Of a DNA stretch of 64,000 bases, positions 34,660 to 44,412 are shown piece by piece. Numbering within the stretch: position 1 is the stretch's first letter; the number at the start of each line of letters is the position of its first letter. The notes beneath the pieces were generated by a model. That model had not been told where the DNA came from. It saw nothing but the letters and a program-made list of their open reading frames with translations, and made no database searches. The DNA is from Bin87 sp965262485 (GTDB lineage: Bacteria > Chloroflexota > Dehalococcoidia > Lucifugimonadales > UBA3495): positions 2,170,001-2,234,000 of the forward strand of contig OZ253540.1 of NCBI GenBank assembly GCA_965262485.1. Reading direction: 5' to 3'. The translations under genes were made by a program, and so were the position numbers.

Positions 34660-35696
34660 TGGCCTCGACTATCTCCAACCCGTTGGCACCGGTGGACTTG
34701 CCGCTGGATGAGAACCGGGCGGCGCGCCGGCATGTTCTGGATCTGGACGATTTCTCGGCCCAGGAGATCGGGGCAGTTCTGGACAACGCATCAGCGATGC
34801 GCGAAGTCCTGTCACGCGACATCAAAAAGGTTCCCACTTTGCGAGGGCGCGTCATCGTGACGCTGTTTTACGAAGCCAGCACCCGCACCCGCATTTCGTT
34901 CGAAGAAGCCGGCAAAATTCTCAGCGCTGATGTCATCAATATGACGGCGACCGCCAGCAGTGTGGAAAAGGGCGAGTCTCTCCTCAACACGGGTCTCACC
35001 CTGCAGGCCATGGGGGTTGATACCATAGTAATCAGGCATCCCCACTCGGGAGCGCCGCATTTCCTGGCGCGTAATTTAACCGACGTTGCGGTTATCAACG
35101 CCGGGGATGGAACCCATGCCCATCCCACTCAGGCGCTGCTCGACCTTTATACCGCGCAAAGCCACCTTGGTGATTTGGCAGGACGGCGGATCGTCATTGT
35201 TGGAGACGTGCTGCACAGTCGGGTTGCCCGCTCTGCGGTGTGGGGATTCGCCAGGTTGGGGGCTGAGGTTGTGTTGTCCGGTCCCGCGACGCTGATGCCC
35301 GAAGCATTCACGGCCATGGGGTGGGGAGACCGGGTTGGCGTCAACGGCGCGAGTAATCCATTGGCCCGCGTAAATGTACAGCCCAACCTGGACCTTGCCG
35401 TGCGTGGCGCTGACCTGGTGATGGCGCTTCGTTTACAGTCGGAGAGGCAACACGGAGGGTTTTTCCCCAGCCTCCGGGAGTATGTCCGGCGTTGGCAGGT
35501 AAACGAAGCCAGGATGGGGCTGGCGAATCCGGGCGCGCTGTTGATGCACCCGGGGCCAATGAACGAGGGTATCGAAGTAAGTACCAGTCTGGCTCATGGA
35601 GATCGTTCGCTCATCGAGCAACAGGTGACCAACGGAGTCGCGGTGCGCATGGCTTTGTTGTACCAGGTCGCCTCTGCAGCGAATACGGGTACCTGA
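34659..35696 (+). CDS. pyrB: aspartate carbamoyltransferase catalytic subunit
   Basis: A 345-residue enzyme joining carbamoyl phosphate and aspartate. It has the carbamoyl-phosphate motif FYEASTRTRISFEEA near 70, HPHSGAPHFLA, and GDGTHAHPTQALLDLYT with the active-site His. Slightly longer than the E. coli chain because of an N-terminal extension (DLPLDENRAARRHVLDLDDF). No pyrI is present, as in Gram-positive-type operons. Overlaps pyrR by one base and is followed by pyrC after five bases. Confidence 0.96.
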   Translation: MASTISNPLAPVDLPLDENRAARRHVLDLDDFSAQEIGAVLDNASAMREVLSRDIKKVPTLRGRVIVTLFYEASTRTRISFEEAGKILSADVINMTATASSVEKGESLLNTGLTLQAMGVDTIVIRHPHSGAPHFLARNLTDVAVINAGDGTHAHPTQALLDLYTAQSHLGDLAGRRIVIVGDVLHSRVARSAVWGFARLGAEVVLSGPATLMPEAFTAMGWGDRVGVNGASNPLARVNVQPNLDLAVRGADLVMALRLQSERQHGGFFPSLREYVRRWQVNEARMGLANPGALLMHPGPMNEGIEVSTSLAHGDRSLIEQQVTNGVAVRMALLYQVASAANTGT

Positions 35697-35701
35697 ATAC
35701 T

Positions 35702-37081
35702 ATGTCAGTCCAGCACACTGCGCCACCTATCCTCATCGCCGGCGGCCGAGTAATCGATCCGGCGAACGGAAGGGACGAAATCACGGATGTTCTCGTTAGC
35801 GAAGGGGAAATCGTCGCGGTCTCCCCCGGGCTGCGGGATGTCGCTGCTGACAGTGGCGCTCGGGTAATAGATGCCACGGGCCTGGTGGTTTGTCCCGGTT
35901 TCATAGACGTCCATACTCACTTGAGAGAGCCGGGCTTCGAGTACAAAGAAACCATAGCCACCGGAGCGCTCGCGGCGGCCCGGGGCGGCTTCACGACGAT
36001 ATGTTCCATGCCCAACACCGACCCTCCGATTGACAATGCGGCGGTGGTGGATTTCGTGGCCGCCAAGGGGCACGCGGCGCCGGTCCGCGTTGAGGTTATT
36101 GGCTGCGTTACCAGGGGACGAGCCGGGCGTGAACTGGCTGACATGGAGGAACTCGCTTCTGCTGGGGTGGTAGCCTTCAGCGACGATGGCGACCCGGTGT
36201 ACGATTCTGGGTTGATGCGCATGGCGCTTACCTACAGCCGCGATTTGGGCATCCCGATCAGCAATCATTGCCAGGACCATTCCCTCTGTCCCGGCGGCGT
36301 AATGGCCGAGGGATGGGTTAGCAGCAGGCTCGGCCTGGCTGGGATACCCGCCGTCGCCGAAGAAGCGATGGTGGCCCGGGACATCGCCCTGGCAGAGTTG
36401 ACCGGCGGACGCCTTCATCTGGCTCACCTGAGCTCGGCTGGAAGTGTTGCGCTGGTGCGGCAGGCCAAATCCCGCGGCGTTGCGTTAACGGCGGAAGTCT
36501 GTCCTCATCATCTGTTGTTGACCGAGGATTGGGTGCTCGGAAACCGTGGCGATCAGCACCTTCCGACCGGAGTGCAGTCCTACGATACCAGCACCAAGGT
36601 TTACCCGCCCCTCCGCACCCACGAGGACGTTGCCGCGTGCATCGCGGGTCTGGCCGACGGTACCATAGACTGCGTGGCAACCGACCATGCTCCCCACGAC
36701 CGGGCCAGCAAGGAATGCACCTATGACGATGCGGCTTTCGGGATCAGCGTGCTTGAGACGGCATTGGGGACACTGATGGAAACGGTACGCGCGCCGGGTA
36801 TCGACCTGGCCGCTATGATAGACCGATTGACGGTGGGTCCGGCCCGGGTGTTGGGCGATGCGTACGCTCCTCGTGCGAACCTGGCCGTCGGCACACCCGC
36901 CGATCTCGTGGTTTTCGATCCCAATGCTGCCTGGACCGTAGATGTCTCCAGGTTCGCTTCCATGGGACGCAACACGCCGCTGGACGGCGTGGAATTGAAG
37001 GGAAGGGTGGCCGTTACGATTGTAAATGGACAGGTAGTGTTCGAGGAACCGGATTTGATGTCTGGCGGAGGCCGTGAGTGA
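35702..37081 (+). CDS. pyrC: dihydroorotase (class I)
   Basis: A 459-residue amidohydrolase from ATG 35702. Metal ligands are in DVHTHLREPGFEYKE, ISNHCQDH, RLHLAHLSSAG and the VATDHAPH Asp. The length and HLREPG motif are those of class I dihydroorotases. It cyclises carbamoyl-aspartate. Its TGA overlaps the GTG start of carA. The fit between the catalytic PyrC and PyrB is usually functional (channelling complex in some bacteria), which their adjacency allows. Confidence 0.95.
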   Translation: MSVQHTAPPILIAGGRVIDPANGRDEITDVLVSEGEIVAVSPGLRDVAADSGARVIDATGLVVCPGFIDVHTHLREPGFEYKETIATGALAAARGGFTTICSMPNTDPPIDNAAVVDFVAAKGHAAPVRVEVIGCVTRGRAGRELADMEELASAGVVAFSDDGDPVYDSGLMRMALTYSRDLGIPISNHCQDHSLCPGGVMAEGWVSSRLGLAGIPAVAEEAMVARDIALAELTGGRLHLAHLSSAGSVALVRQAKSRGVALTAEVCPHHLLLTEDWVLGNRGDQHLPTGVQSYDTSTKVYPPLRTHEDVAACIAGLADGTIDCVATDHAPHDRASKECTYDDAAFGISVLETALGTLMETVRAPGIDLAAMIDRLTVGPARVLGDAYAPRANLAVGTPADLVVFDPNAAWTVDVSRFASMGRNTPLDGVELKGRVAVTIVNGQVVFEEPDLMSGGGRE

Positions 37082-38211
37082 ACCGCGTCGCACACCTGGT
37101 ACTGGAAGACGGGTCGGTGTTTGCCGGTGAGTCATTTGGGGCCCAGAAAGAAGGTTGGGGCGAGGTAGTTTTCAACACCACCATGACGGGTTACCAGGAG
37201 GTGTTGACAGACCCATCTTATGCCGGACAGCTGGTTACGTTTACCTATCCCCTGGTGGGGAATTATGGCATCAATCGGGATGATTTCGAATCGCGCCGAA
37301 TCCAGGTGGCCGGGCTGATCGTCCGTCAGCATTGCGATTTGCCCAGCCATAGTTCCAGTGAGATGACCCTGGACGCGTTCTTGCGCGAATACGACGTCCC
37401 TGGGATATGCGGTGTTGATACGCGGGCTCTGACGCGGCGCTTGAGGACTCAAGGCGTGATGATGGGCCTGGTCTCACTCAACGGCGCGGAGGAAGGGTTG
37501 AAGCGGCTGGCGGAATTGCCCCGTTACGATAACCTCGATTGGGTAAGCGAAGTAACCACTGCCAACGGTTACGTCTGGAATGGTCTCGACGAGACCACTA
37601 CCTACAAGGATCGCCCATATTCCGAAGGCGCCCGTCGGATTCTGGTTACAGACACCGGTTTGAAATATAACATCCTGCGATTATTGCATGCCCGGGATTG
37701 CGAAGTCATTGCGATTCCTGCCACCACTCCTGCTGCTGATATGCTGGAGCTACGACCCGACGGCATATTGTTGTCGCCGGGCCCAGGGGATCCCGAACTG
37801 CTGGCCGGCATCGTGGCCAACATTGGGCAACTGATGGGTCGAGTGCCCATCATGGGTATATGCTTGGGGCATCAGCTGGCCGCCCGGGCGCTGGGAGCGC
37901 GAACTTACAAGCTAAAATTTGGGCACCGCGGCGGAAATCATCCGGTCAAAGACCTTGAAACGGGACGGGTGCACATCACCGCACAAAACCACGGTTACGC
38001 GGTGGACACAGATCACCTGCCGCCCGGCCTGGAAGTTTCGCACCTGAATCTAAACGACAACACGGTGGAAGGATTGCGGCACCGGGAATTTCCACTATTT
38101 ACCATCCAGTATCACTCCGAAGCATCGCCCGGCCCCCAGGATAATGAATATCTTTTTGATCGTTTTCTAGAAATGATAAACGACGTGAATCCAATAACAC
38201 CGTCCGTATAA
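37078..38211 (+). CDS. carA: carbamoyl-phosphate synthase small subunit
   Basis: A 377-residue amidotransferase chain. N-terminal CPSase_sm domain has TGYQEVLTDPSYAGQ; the C-terminal GATase carries MGICLGHQLAARALGA (nucleophile Cys) and IQYHSEASPGPQD (His, Glu). It supplies ammonia from glutamine to CarB. Start GTG 37078 overlaps the pyrC stop. The carB start follows after 15 bases. Confidence 0.96.
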   Translation: MNRVAHLVLEDGSVFAGESFGAQKEGWGEVVFNTTMTGYQEVLTDPSYAGQLVTFTYPLVGNYGINRDDFESRRIQVAGLIVRQHCDLPSHSSSEMTLDAFLREYDVPGICGVDTRALTRRLRTQGVMMGLVSLNGAEEGLKRLAELPRYDNLDWVSEVTTANGYVWNGLDETTTYKDRPYSEGARRILVTDTGLKYNILRLLHARDCEVIAIPATTPAADMLELRPDGILLSPGPGDPELLAGIVANIGQLMGRVPIMGICLGHQLAARALGARTYKLKFGHRGGNHPVKDLETGRVHITAQNHGYAVDTDHLPPGLEVSHLNLNDNTVEGLRHREFPLFTIQYHSEASPGPQDNEYLFDRFLEMINDVNPITPSV

Positions 38212-38226
38212 CCCCAGGGAAATAAG

Positions 38227-41200
38227 TTGACCACAACCACCAGTAAACCACTCAAAGTCCTGGTTATCGGTTCCGGCCCTATCATCATCGGCCAGGCTGC
38301 CGAGTTTGATTACGCTGGCACGCAGGCATGTAAGGCGCTTCGAGAAGAGGGCGTGGTCACGGTGCTGGTTAATTCCAACCCGGCCACTATCATGACCGAC
38401 CGGGACATCGCCGACCGGGTGTATATCGAACCGCTCACGGTTCCGGTGCTGGAACGCATCATCGCGATGGAACGACCGGACGGGATATTGCCGACCCTGG
38501 GCGGGCAGACGGGCCTCAACCTGGCAGTGGATCTGGCCGACGCCGGTGTGTTGGATCGCTACGATGTTCGATTGCTGGGGACTCCGCTGGAAACCATTCG
38601 GAAGTCTGAAGACAGGGACCGTTTTCGCCAGTTCCTGTCCGAAATTGGTGAACCCATGCCGCCCAATCGTACGGTGTCGTCCATGGCGGAGGCGATGGAT
38701 TATACGGCGGAAGTCGGTCTCCCGCTGGTGATTCGACCGGCGTACACCCTGGGAGGCACCGGCGGCGGGATCGCCAACACTCCCGACGAGTTCAGATCAA
38801 TAGTGGCAAGCGGATTGTCGGCCAGCCCCATCAGCCAGGTTTTATTGGAGCGTTCACTGGTTGGGTGGAAAGAGATCGAATACGAGGTCATTCGCGACGG
38901 CGCGGATAATTGCATCACCGTTTGCAACATGGAAAATCTCGATCCCATGGGCGCCCATACCGGTGACAGCATTGTCGTAGCGCCCAGCCAGACGCTTACC
39001 GACAAAGAGTACCAGATGCTGCGCACGGCCAGCCTCAAAATCATCAGGGGCCTGGGTATCGAAGGTGGGTGCAACATTCAGCTGGCGTCGCGACCCCACC
39101 CGGACGCCATGCGCGACCGCCCCGGCAATTGGGATCCCGATTCCGAGTATTACGTTATCGAAGTCAACCCCCGGGTGAGCCGCTCTTCGGCGCTGGCCAG
39201 CAAAGCCACCGGGTACCCCATCGCGCGGGTATCGGCCAAAATCGCCGTGGGGAAACGCCTTGACGAGATTCCAAACGAGGTTACCGGGACGACCGGCGCC
39301 GCGTTCGAACCGGCGCTGGACTATTGCGTGGTAAAGATTCCCCGCTGGCCGTTCGACAAGTTTCCCAACGGAGACCGCCACATAACCACGCAGATGAAGG
39401 CGACCGGCGAAGTGATGGCGATTGACCGTAGTTTTGAAGCCGCGCTGCAAAAGGCCGTCCGGTCATTGGAACAGGGCAATTCTGCGTTGCTTTGGGAGGC
39501 TCCCGAGTGGCGCGGAATGAACGCACAATCCGGCATGAAGCACTTGCTGGATTCATTGCCGCTATACCCCAACGACCTGCGGTTGTGGGCCGTGGCCGCC
39601 GCCTTGCGACGGGGGGCAACCCGTACCGAGTTGGTGGCTCAAACCAGTATAGACCCGTGGTTTATCGCCGCCCTGGAGCGCATCGTCGATCAGGAGCGCA
39701 GATTGTTGGGCAATCCGCTGACGCCGGCAGTGTTGTGGACTTCAAAACGGTTGGGCTTCTCCGACTCTGAGATTGCCACGCTTTCCGGGTTACTGCCGGA
39801 ACAGGTCAGGCAGCTCAGGCTTCAACATGGCATCAAACCCGTTTTCAAGATGGTGGATACATGCGCCGCAGAGTTTGAGGCGCGTACGCCCTACTATTAC
39901 AGCGCTTACGACACGGAAAACGAGGCTCCGCCTCTGGAGGGGCCGAAGGCCGTGGTGCTTGGATCCGGGCCCATCCGAATCGGTCAGGGGATAGAGTTTG
40001 ATTACTGCAGCGTGCATGCGGCATGGGCGTTGTCCGAAGCCGGCGTTGCCAGCATCATGATCAACTCCAATCCTGAGACCGTATCCACAGATTTTGACAC
40101 CAGCGACCGCCTGTACTTCGAGCCGCTGGATGAGGAAGCAATTCGCGATATTCTGGACAACGAGACGATAGACGACCAGCCGCCGGCCTTATTGGTCCAG
40201 TTCGGCGGGCAGACGGCCATCAACCTGTCTCAATCTTTGGCGGCAGTCGGTTTGCCGATATTGGGTTCCAGCGCCGAAGCTATCGATATCGCCAGCGATC
40301 GGCAACGATTCGAACGGTTCCTGGTAAACCTCGGAATTCCGCAGCCTCCGGGCGCGACCGTAGCATCGGTTGCTCAAGCTCTCACCGTGGCCCAGAGAAT
40401 TGATTATCCGGTCGTAGTGCGTCCGAGTTATGTCTTGGGTGGCAGGGCAATGGAAATAGTTGGCAATGCCACTGAGTTGATCCGTTATCTGACCATAGCC
40501 ACCGAAGTAACACCCGAACGCCAGGTTTTGGTCGACCACTACATCGAGGGCCGCGAATGCGAGGTCGACGCTATCTGTGACGGTGAAACGGTGTTGATTC
40601 CGGGGATTATGGAGCACGTGGAACGCGCCGGAGTCCACAGCGGAGATTCGATGGCCATATATCCCGGCTTGAATCTGACGGAGGGAGAGGTCGACACGCT
40701 GGTGGAGTACACCACGCGCATCGGATTGGCCCTCGGCATCCGCGGGTTAATGAATATCCAGTTCGTTTTGCAGGGGGGGAACGCCTACCGGAGCCCCAAC
40801 ACGCTCCGGCCCCAACCGGCGGAGGAAACCACCGTCTATGTTTTGGAAGTCAATCCCAGGGGTAGCCGGACCATCCCCTTCATTTCCAAGGTAACGGGCG
40901 TACCGGTGGCCAAACTCGCCACCCGCGTCATGTTGGGCGCCACGCTGCAGGAACTTGGATACGACGGCGGATTGTGGCCCAAACAGCGCCTGGTCGGAAT
41001 CAAAGCGCCCGTGTTCTCAATGTCCAAGTTGTCCGGTGTTGACTGGTACATGGGGCCGGAGATGAAATCGACCGGTGAGGTTATGGGCGTGGACCGTAAT
41101 TTCGCCGCAGCATTGACCAAAGCATTGCAGGCAGCCAGCATCAACCTCTCTCCGGGAATGGGCGTGCTGCTCAGCATCTCCGACCAGACCAAGGCGGACT

Positions 41201-41565
41201 CGTTGTCCCTGATCCAGGGATTGGCCGCCGCAAATTGTCAACTTTACGCAACCGAGGGCACTGCCGCCATGATCAACGCCATGGGCCTGCCGGTAACGAC
41301 CATTACGAAACGGATTGGCGAAGGTTCTCCGGATGTGCTGGACGTGATTAACGACGGCACGGTGGGCGCTGTCGTGAACACGTTGTCCGGAGACACGTCG
41401 GTAATGGAGGACGGTTTTTACATCCGCCGGGCTGCCGTGGAGCGACGTATCCCGTGCTTCACGTCACTGGATACCGCCCGGGCGGCGATGGAAAGTATGC
41501 TCAGCGGCCTGGATAATTACAACATCCTTACCACCGAAGAATATCTCAACACGCCCGGGCCATAA
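38227..41565 (+). CDS. carB: carbamoyl-phosphate synthase large subunit
   Basis: A 1112-residue, two-half ATP-grasp enzyme making carbamoyl phosphate for pyrimidines and arginine. First half: VLVIGSGPIIIGQAAEFDYA, RPAYTLGGTGGG, VIEVNPRVSRSSALASKATG. Second half: VVLGSGPIRIGQGIEFDYCS, VRPSYVLGGRAMEI, LEVNPRGSRTIPFISKVTG. The C-terminal allosteric domain follows from about residue 970. An insertion around residues 850-870 (YRSPNTLRPQPAEETT) makes it slightly longer than usual. The start is TTG. Three bases separate its stop from that of the convergent gene. Confidence 0.96.
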   Translation: MTTTTSKPLKVLVIGSGPIIIGQAAEFDYAGTQACKALREEGVVTVLVNSNPATIMTDRDIADRVYIEPLTVPVLERIIAMERPDGILPTLGGQTGLNLAVDLADAGVLDRYDVRLLGTPLETIRKSEDRDRFRQFLSEIGEPMPPNRTVSSMAEAMDYTAEVGLPLVIRPAYTLGGTGGGIANTPDEFRSIVASGLSASPISQVLLERSLVGWKEIEYEVIRDGADNCITVCNMENLDPMGAHTGDSIVVAPSQTLTDKEYQMLRTASLKIIRGLGIEGGCNIQLASRPHPDAMRDRPGNWDPDSEYYVIEVNPRVSRSSALASKATGYPIARVSAKIAVGKRLDEIPNEVTGTTGAAFEPALDYCVVKIPRWPFDKFPNGDRHITTQMKATGEVMAIDRSFEAALQKAVRSLEQGNSALLWEAPEWRGMNAQSGMKHLLDSLPLYPNDLRLWAVAAALRRGATRTELVAQTSIDPWFIAALERIVDQERRLLGNPLTPAVLWTSKRLGFSDSEIATLSGLLPEQVRQLRLQHGIKPVFKMVDTCAAEFEARTPYYYSAYDTENEAPPLEGPKAVVLGSGPIRIGQGIEFDYCSVHAAWALSEAGVASIMINSNPETVSTDFDTSDRLYFEPLDEEAIRDILDNETIDDQPPALLVQFGGQTAINLSQSLAAVGLPILGSSAEAIDIASDRQRFERFLVNLGIPQPPGATVASVAQALTVAQRIDYPVVVRPSYVLGGRAMEIVGNATELIRYLTIATEVTPERQVLVDHYIEGRECEVDAICDGETVLIPGIMEHVERAGVHSGDSMAIYPGLNLTEGEVDTLVEYTTRIGLALGIRGLMNIQFVLQGGNAYRSPNTLRPQPAEETTVYVLEVNPRGSRTIPFISKVTGVPVAKLATRVMLGATLQELGYDGGLWPKQRLVGIKAPVFSMSKLSGVDWYMGPEMKSTGEVMGVDRNFAAALTKALQAASINLSPGMGVLLSISDQTKADSLSLIQGLAAANCQLYATEGTAAMINAMGLPVTTITKRIGEGSPDVLDVINDGTVGAVVNTLSGDTSVMEDGFYIRRAAVERRIPCFTSLDTARAAMESMLSGLDNYNILTTEEYLNTPGP

Positions 41566-41568
41566 TAC

Positions 41569-42522
41569 CTAAAAGTCCATCTCGACGCCCAGGCCCAATT
41601 GCTCCGCCCGCTCCAGAATGAGCCTGGCAGCCACCACGTCGGCAACGCCCGTACCCATCAGCTTGCAATACACCACTTCGTTGTCTCCGCCCCGGCCCGC
41701 TATCGTACCGCCCACCACGTGGCGCAATTCGTGGAATTGATTCCAGTGGACGATCCCCTGGTCAACTGCGCCGGCTATATCTCCGCATTCCAGGGGCGCC
41801 TGTTCCAGGGAATCAACGAATCTGCGGTCTGCAATTGCCAACAACCTGTCATCCACCTCTCGGTGTCGCGGGCTGGTCGGGCCGGCGCCGATCACGGTAG
41901 TCCCGCTTGACACCCATTCGCCCAGCACCACCGGGGTCTCTGCGGATGCGATTCCAACCACTACGTCGCAGCTTTCAACGGCATCGCGGTTGGAATCGCC
42001 GGCGATAACCGGAATATCCAACTCCTTGGACATTCGTTCGGCGAAGTTACGACGGTTCTCGGGATCTCTGCTGTACGCCACGATTTCCCTCACTTCGCGA
42101 ACGGAGGAAATCGCCCGGAGTTGATCGGGGGCCTGATTTCCGGTGCCGATGATTCCCACTTTCACAGCCCCGCCAACGGCCAGGTGCTTCACTGCTACGC
42201 CAGTCGTAGCCCCGGTCCGGAGTTGACCCAACCGATTGGCCTGGGTGTAAAGAAGCAGGCGCCCGGAATCAATGTCGTACAGGCTGACCTGGAAAGAGTA
42301 ACCGTTGTGGGTATGGGTGAAGGTCTTGACACCCATGACGCCGTCGTATGCCAGGGCGCCACCCATTACCGCCAGATACCCGTGGGGAGTGACGGTCTTC
42401 CGTCGAGTAAGGTTTACAGCCCGGCTTTGACCATATTGAGCGAGCATCCGCTCGATGACCGACAACATATCGCCTAACTCGGCGCAACGGTCAACATCCT
42501 CGTCGCGCAGGAACCGGGCCAT
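41569..42522 (-). CDS. ornithine cyclodeaminase/mu-crystallin family protein
   Basis: A 317-residue NAD(P)-binding protein. VGIIGTGNQAPDQLRAI is the Rossmann motif near residue 125; GVKTFTHTHNGYSF and LGQLRTGATTGVAVKHLA are substrate-side blocks of the family. Members act as ornithine cyclodeaminase, alanine dehydrogenase or ketimine reductase, so the reaction cannot be fixed. It precedes nothing related; the ferredoxin gene lies 24 bp upstream on the same strand, which may suggest cotranscription. Confidence 0.88.
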   Translation of the reverse strand: MARFLRDEDVDRCAELGDMLSVIERMLAQYGQSRAVNLTRRKTVTPHGYLAVMGGALAYDGVMGVKTFTHTHNGYSFQVSLYDIDSGRLLLYTQANRLGQLRTGATTGVAVKHLAVGGAVKVGIIGTGNQAPDQLRAISSVREVREIVAYSRDPENRRNFAERMSKELDIPVIAGDSNRDAVESCDVVVGIASAETPVVLGEWVSSGTTVIGAGPTSPRHREVDDRLLAIADRRFVDSLEQAPLECGDIAGAVDQGIVHWNQFHELRHVVGGTIAGRGGDNEVVYCKLMGTGVADVVAARLILERAEQLGLGVEMDF

Positions 42523-42546
42523 TTTTCAGAACCAGGAACGTGGTGG

Positions 42547-42789
42547 TCAGGGGGCGAAGTAGCGGCGGTTCACCTGGATGTACTGCCGCATGTTGGCGGG
42601 CACCGTGAACTCATCGAAGATGGCGGACACCGGACAAACGGCCACGCAATAGGCACAGTCGATGCAATCGTTTGGATTGATGTAGAACATCGGGGCGTCG
42701 TCGTCGGAATGGATGCAATCAACCGGACAAACATCGACGCATGAGGCGTCTTTGACACCTTCGCAAGGTTGTGTAATCACGAATGCCAT
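42547..42789 (-). CDS. 7Fe/8Fe ferredoxin
   Basis: An 80-residue two-cluster ferredoxin. The first cluster motif is CEGVKDASCVDVCPVDCIH (C-x7-C-x3-C then CP-x2-C), typical of a 3Fe-4S/4Fe-4S protein, and the second is CIDCAYCVAVCP for a 4Fe-4S cluster. A cytoplasmic electron carrier. It is upstream of the ornithine cyclodeaminase family gene on the same strand. The redox partner is unknown. Confidence 0.92.
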   Translation of the reverse strand: MAFVITQPCEGVKDASCVDVCPVDCIHSDDDAPMFYINPNDCIDCAYCVAVCPVSAIFDEFTVPANMRQYIQVNRRYFAP

Positions 42790-43070
42790 CAGATTACCTC
42801 AGCGCGCCGGACCGAAAATATGGCAATAAGTTCCCGATTGTATGCCGTCCAGCGTGGCTCATTGGTGGGCCGCTAATGGGCAGTATTTTGCGGTTTACCC
42901 GGTTATTTTGTCAAGGGATACGGGTTGCATATCCCTATTGTAGTTGCCAATGACTGGGGTGGTGATACATCGGCGCAAGTTGGGTCGGCAGCGCCCCTGG
43001 CCAAGTGGCGAATTTACGAGCCTTGAGTTGCCGTTTCAGAGAAAATTGCGAAATTCCAGTCCCTGCTTTC

Positions 43071-43199
43071 TGTCATTGCGAGGAGCGTAGCCGCTCATGG
43101 TGAGCCTGTCGAACCACGTGGCAATGCCGTTGAAGCAATGGCAGCGGTTTCAGCGAAAAGATTGCCAACCCCCGCATCGAGTACGGGGTCGCAATGACA
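43071..43199. repeat. TGTCATTGCGA hairpin repeat copy
   Basis: Starts TGTCATTGCGAGGAGC and ends GGGGTCGCAATGACA; the interior carries an extra block (CTCATGGTGAGCCTGTCGAA) absent from other copies. It is the main feature in the 531-bp gap 42790-43320; 42790-43070 shows no gene or recognisable site. It ends about 30 bp upstream of the LysR operator/promoter. Confidence 0.7.
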
Positions 43200-43230
43200 A
43201 GTTTTGAAATTGTCTCGTTCCATTGTACAC

Positions 43231-43258
43231 ATTGCATTATCCGCAATGTTGATATAAT
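43231..43258 (+). promoter_or_regulatory. LysR-type operator palindrome and promoter
   Basis: ATTGCATTATCCGCAAT (43231-43247) is an interrupted palindrome containing a T-N11-A core, the usual LysR-family site. It overlaps a TTGCAT -35-like hexamer and lies five bases upstream of a perfect TATAAT (43253-43258). It fits autoregulation of the adjacent LysR gene. Confidence 0.6.
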
Positions 43259-43320
43259 ATATCTTGCAATATGGGGCGATGTGTGATCAGCCAATCGCCG
43301 ATACTCATATTGGAGCGCTC

Positions 43321-44280
43321 ATGGAACTTCGAGAGATAATCAGCTTTTACCATGTCGCCCGTCTCCGTAGCGTTTCCAAAGCGGCGCGAAAATTGGAATT
43401 GGGACAACCGACAGTCACAACCCATCTCCGGAAACTGGAAACCGAATTCGGAATAATTCTTTTTGACCGCATCAAACGGCCGATCCAGCTTACGTCGGAA
43501 GGCACGGTTTTTTACGAATTGGTTACGCCAATTGTGGAATCTATCGACACGCTAAAGACCCAGATGAATTATTCGGAAGGGCGCGGGTCGTTTGTTGTGG
43601 GAGCATATCCGGATATCGTTTCCTACCACCTTCCCAGGCCCATCCGCCAATTCCGGAGCCGTTACCCGGATGTCAGGATGAGGCTGGTTGCTCGATCATA
43701 CGTGAATTTGATACAGCTGGTGAAATCCGGTGAGGTTGATCTCGCCTTGTGCTCGGCCCCGCCTACCGATGATCCATCGCTCGAGTTCTCCCAATTGTTT
43801 GATTACAATGTGGTGCTGATCACTGCGCCCAAGCACGAACTTGTGCAGCGCGATCCAGTCACCATTGATGACATGGCGGCGTGGCCATTGATCCTGAACA
43901 GCCCCGAGAGCTTGAGTCGCCGGCGGGTGGAGCAAAAGTTGAGGGAGCGGGGTGCGCCCTACGACGTTGTCTTGGAGATGGATAACACTGAAATGATCAA
44001 ACGCTACGTGGCAATCGGGATGGGCATAGCCATCGTCAGCGACTTCACGCTGCACCCTGAAGACCATGATCGCCTGGCCGTGGTGCGGTTGGACCACTTG
44101 TTCCCATCCGCTAACATCGGAGTGTGCACACTGAAAGGCAAATTCCATGGCCGGGGTGTCAGGAATTTCATCAATACTCTGGAGGAGAGTCTTTCAGGTT
44201 TCCACGCTGACCTTTGGGATTGGGATATCGACCACGGCGGGGAACCGATAGCAGAGGCTATTGCGAGCAGCACCCAGTGA
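43321..44280 (+). CDS. LysR-family transcriptional regulator (CysB-like)
   Basis: About 319 residues from ATG 43321 (GGAGCG upstream). The N-terminal winged helix-turn-helix is MELREIISFYHVARLRSVSK through QPTVTTHLRKLE; the effector-binding domain begins about residue 90 (GSFVVGAYPDI) and ends with an SDFTLHP segment. The arrangement resembles CysB/Cbl-like members. It may control the divergent ferredoxin pair, itself, or the nearby aldolase and cobalamin cluster; the sequence does not decide. Confidence 0.88.
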   Translation: MELREIISFYHVARLRSVSKAARKLELGQPTVTTHLRKLETEFGIILFDRIKRPIQLTSEGTVFYELVTPIVESIDTLKTQMNYSEGRGSFVVGAYPDIVSYHLPRPIRQFRSRYPDVRMRLVARSYVNLIQLVKSGEVDLALCSAPPTDDPSLEFSQLFDYNVVLITAPKHELVQRDPVTIDDMAAWPLILNSPESLSRRRVEQKLRERGAPYDVVLEMDNTEMIKRYVAIGMGIAIVSDFTLHPEDHDRLAVVRLDHLFPSANIGVCTLKGKFHGRGVRNFINTLEESLSGFHADLWDWDIDHGGEPIAEAIASSTQ

Positions 44281-44284
44281 AACA

Positions 44285-44317
44285 GATGCTGGCATTCTTT
44301 AACGGAATGCCAGCATC
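44285..44317. terminator. hairpin terminator between convergent genes
   Basis: GATGCTGGCATTC and its exact complement GAATGCCAGCATC form a 13-bp stem with a 7-base loop, four bases after the LysR stop codon. There is no strong T tail, so termination may be partial or bidirectional with the convergent aldolase gene. Confidence 0.65.
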
Positions 44318-44412
44318 GCATTTGGCCGGTTTGTCGGCATGGTTGTACGGCGTAGTGCTGCCGGCGTGGACGCCAGGCGACACCCACTGCGCGCGGATGG
44401 AATCTACGGGTT

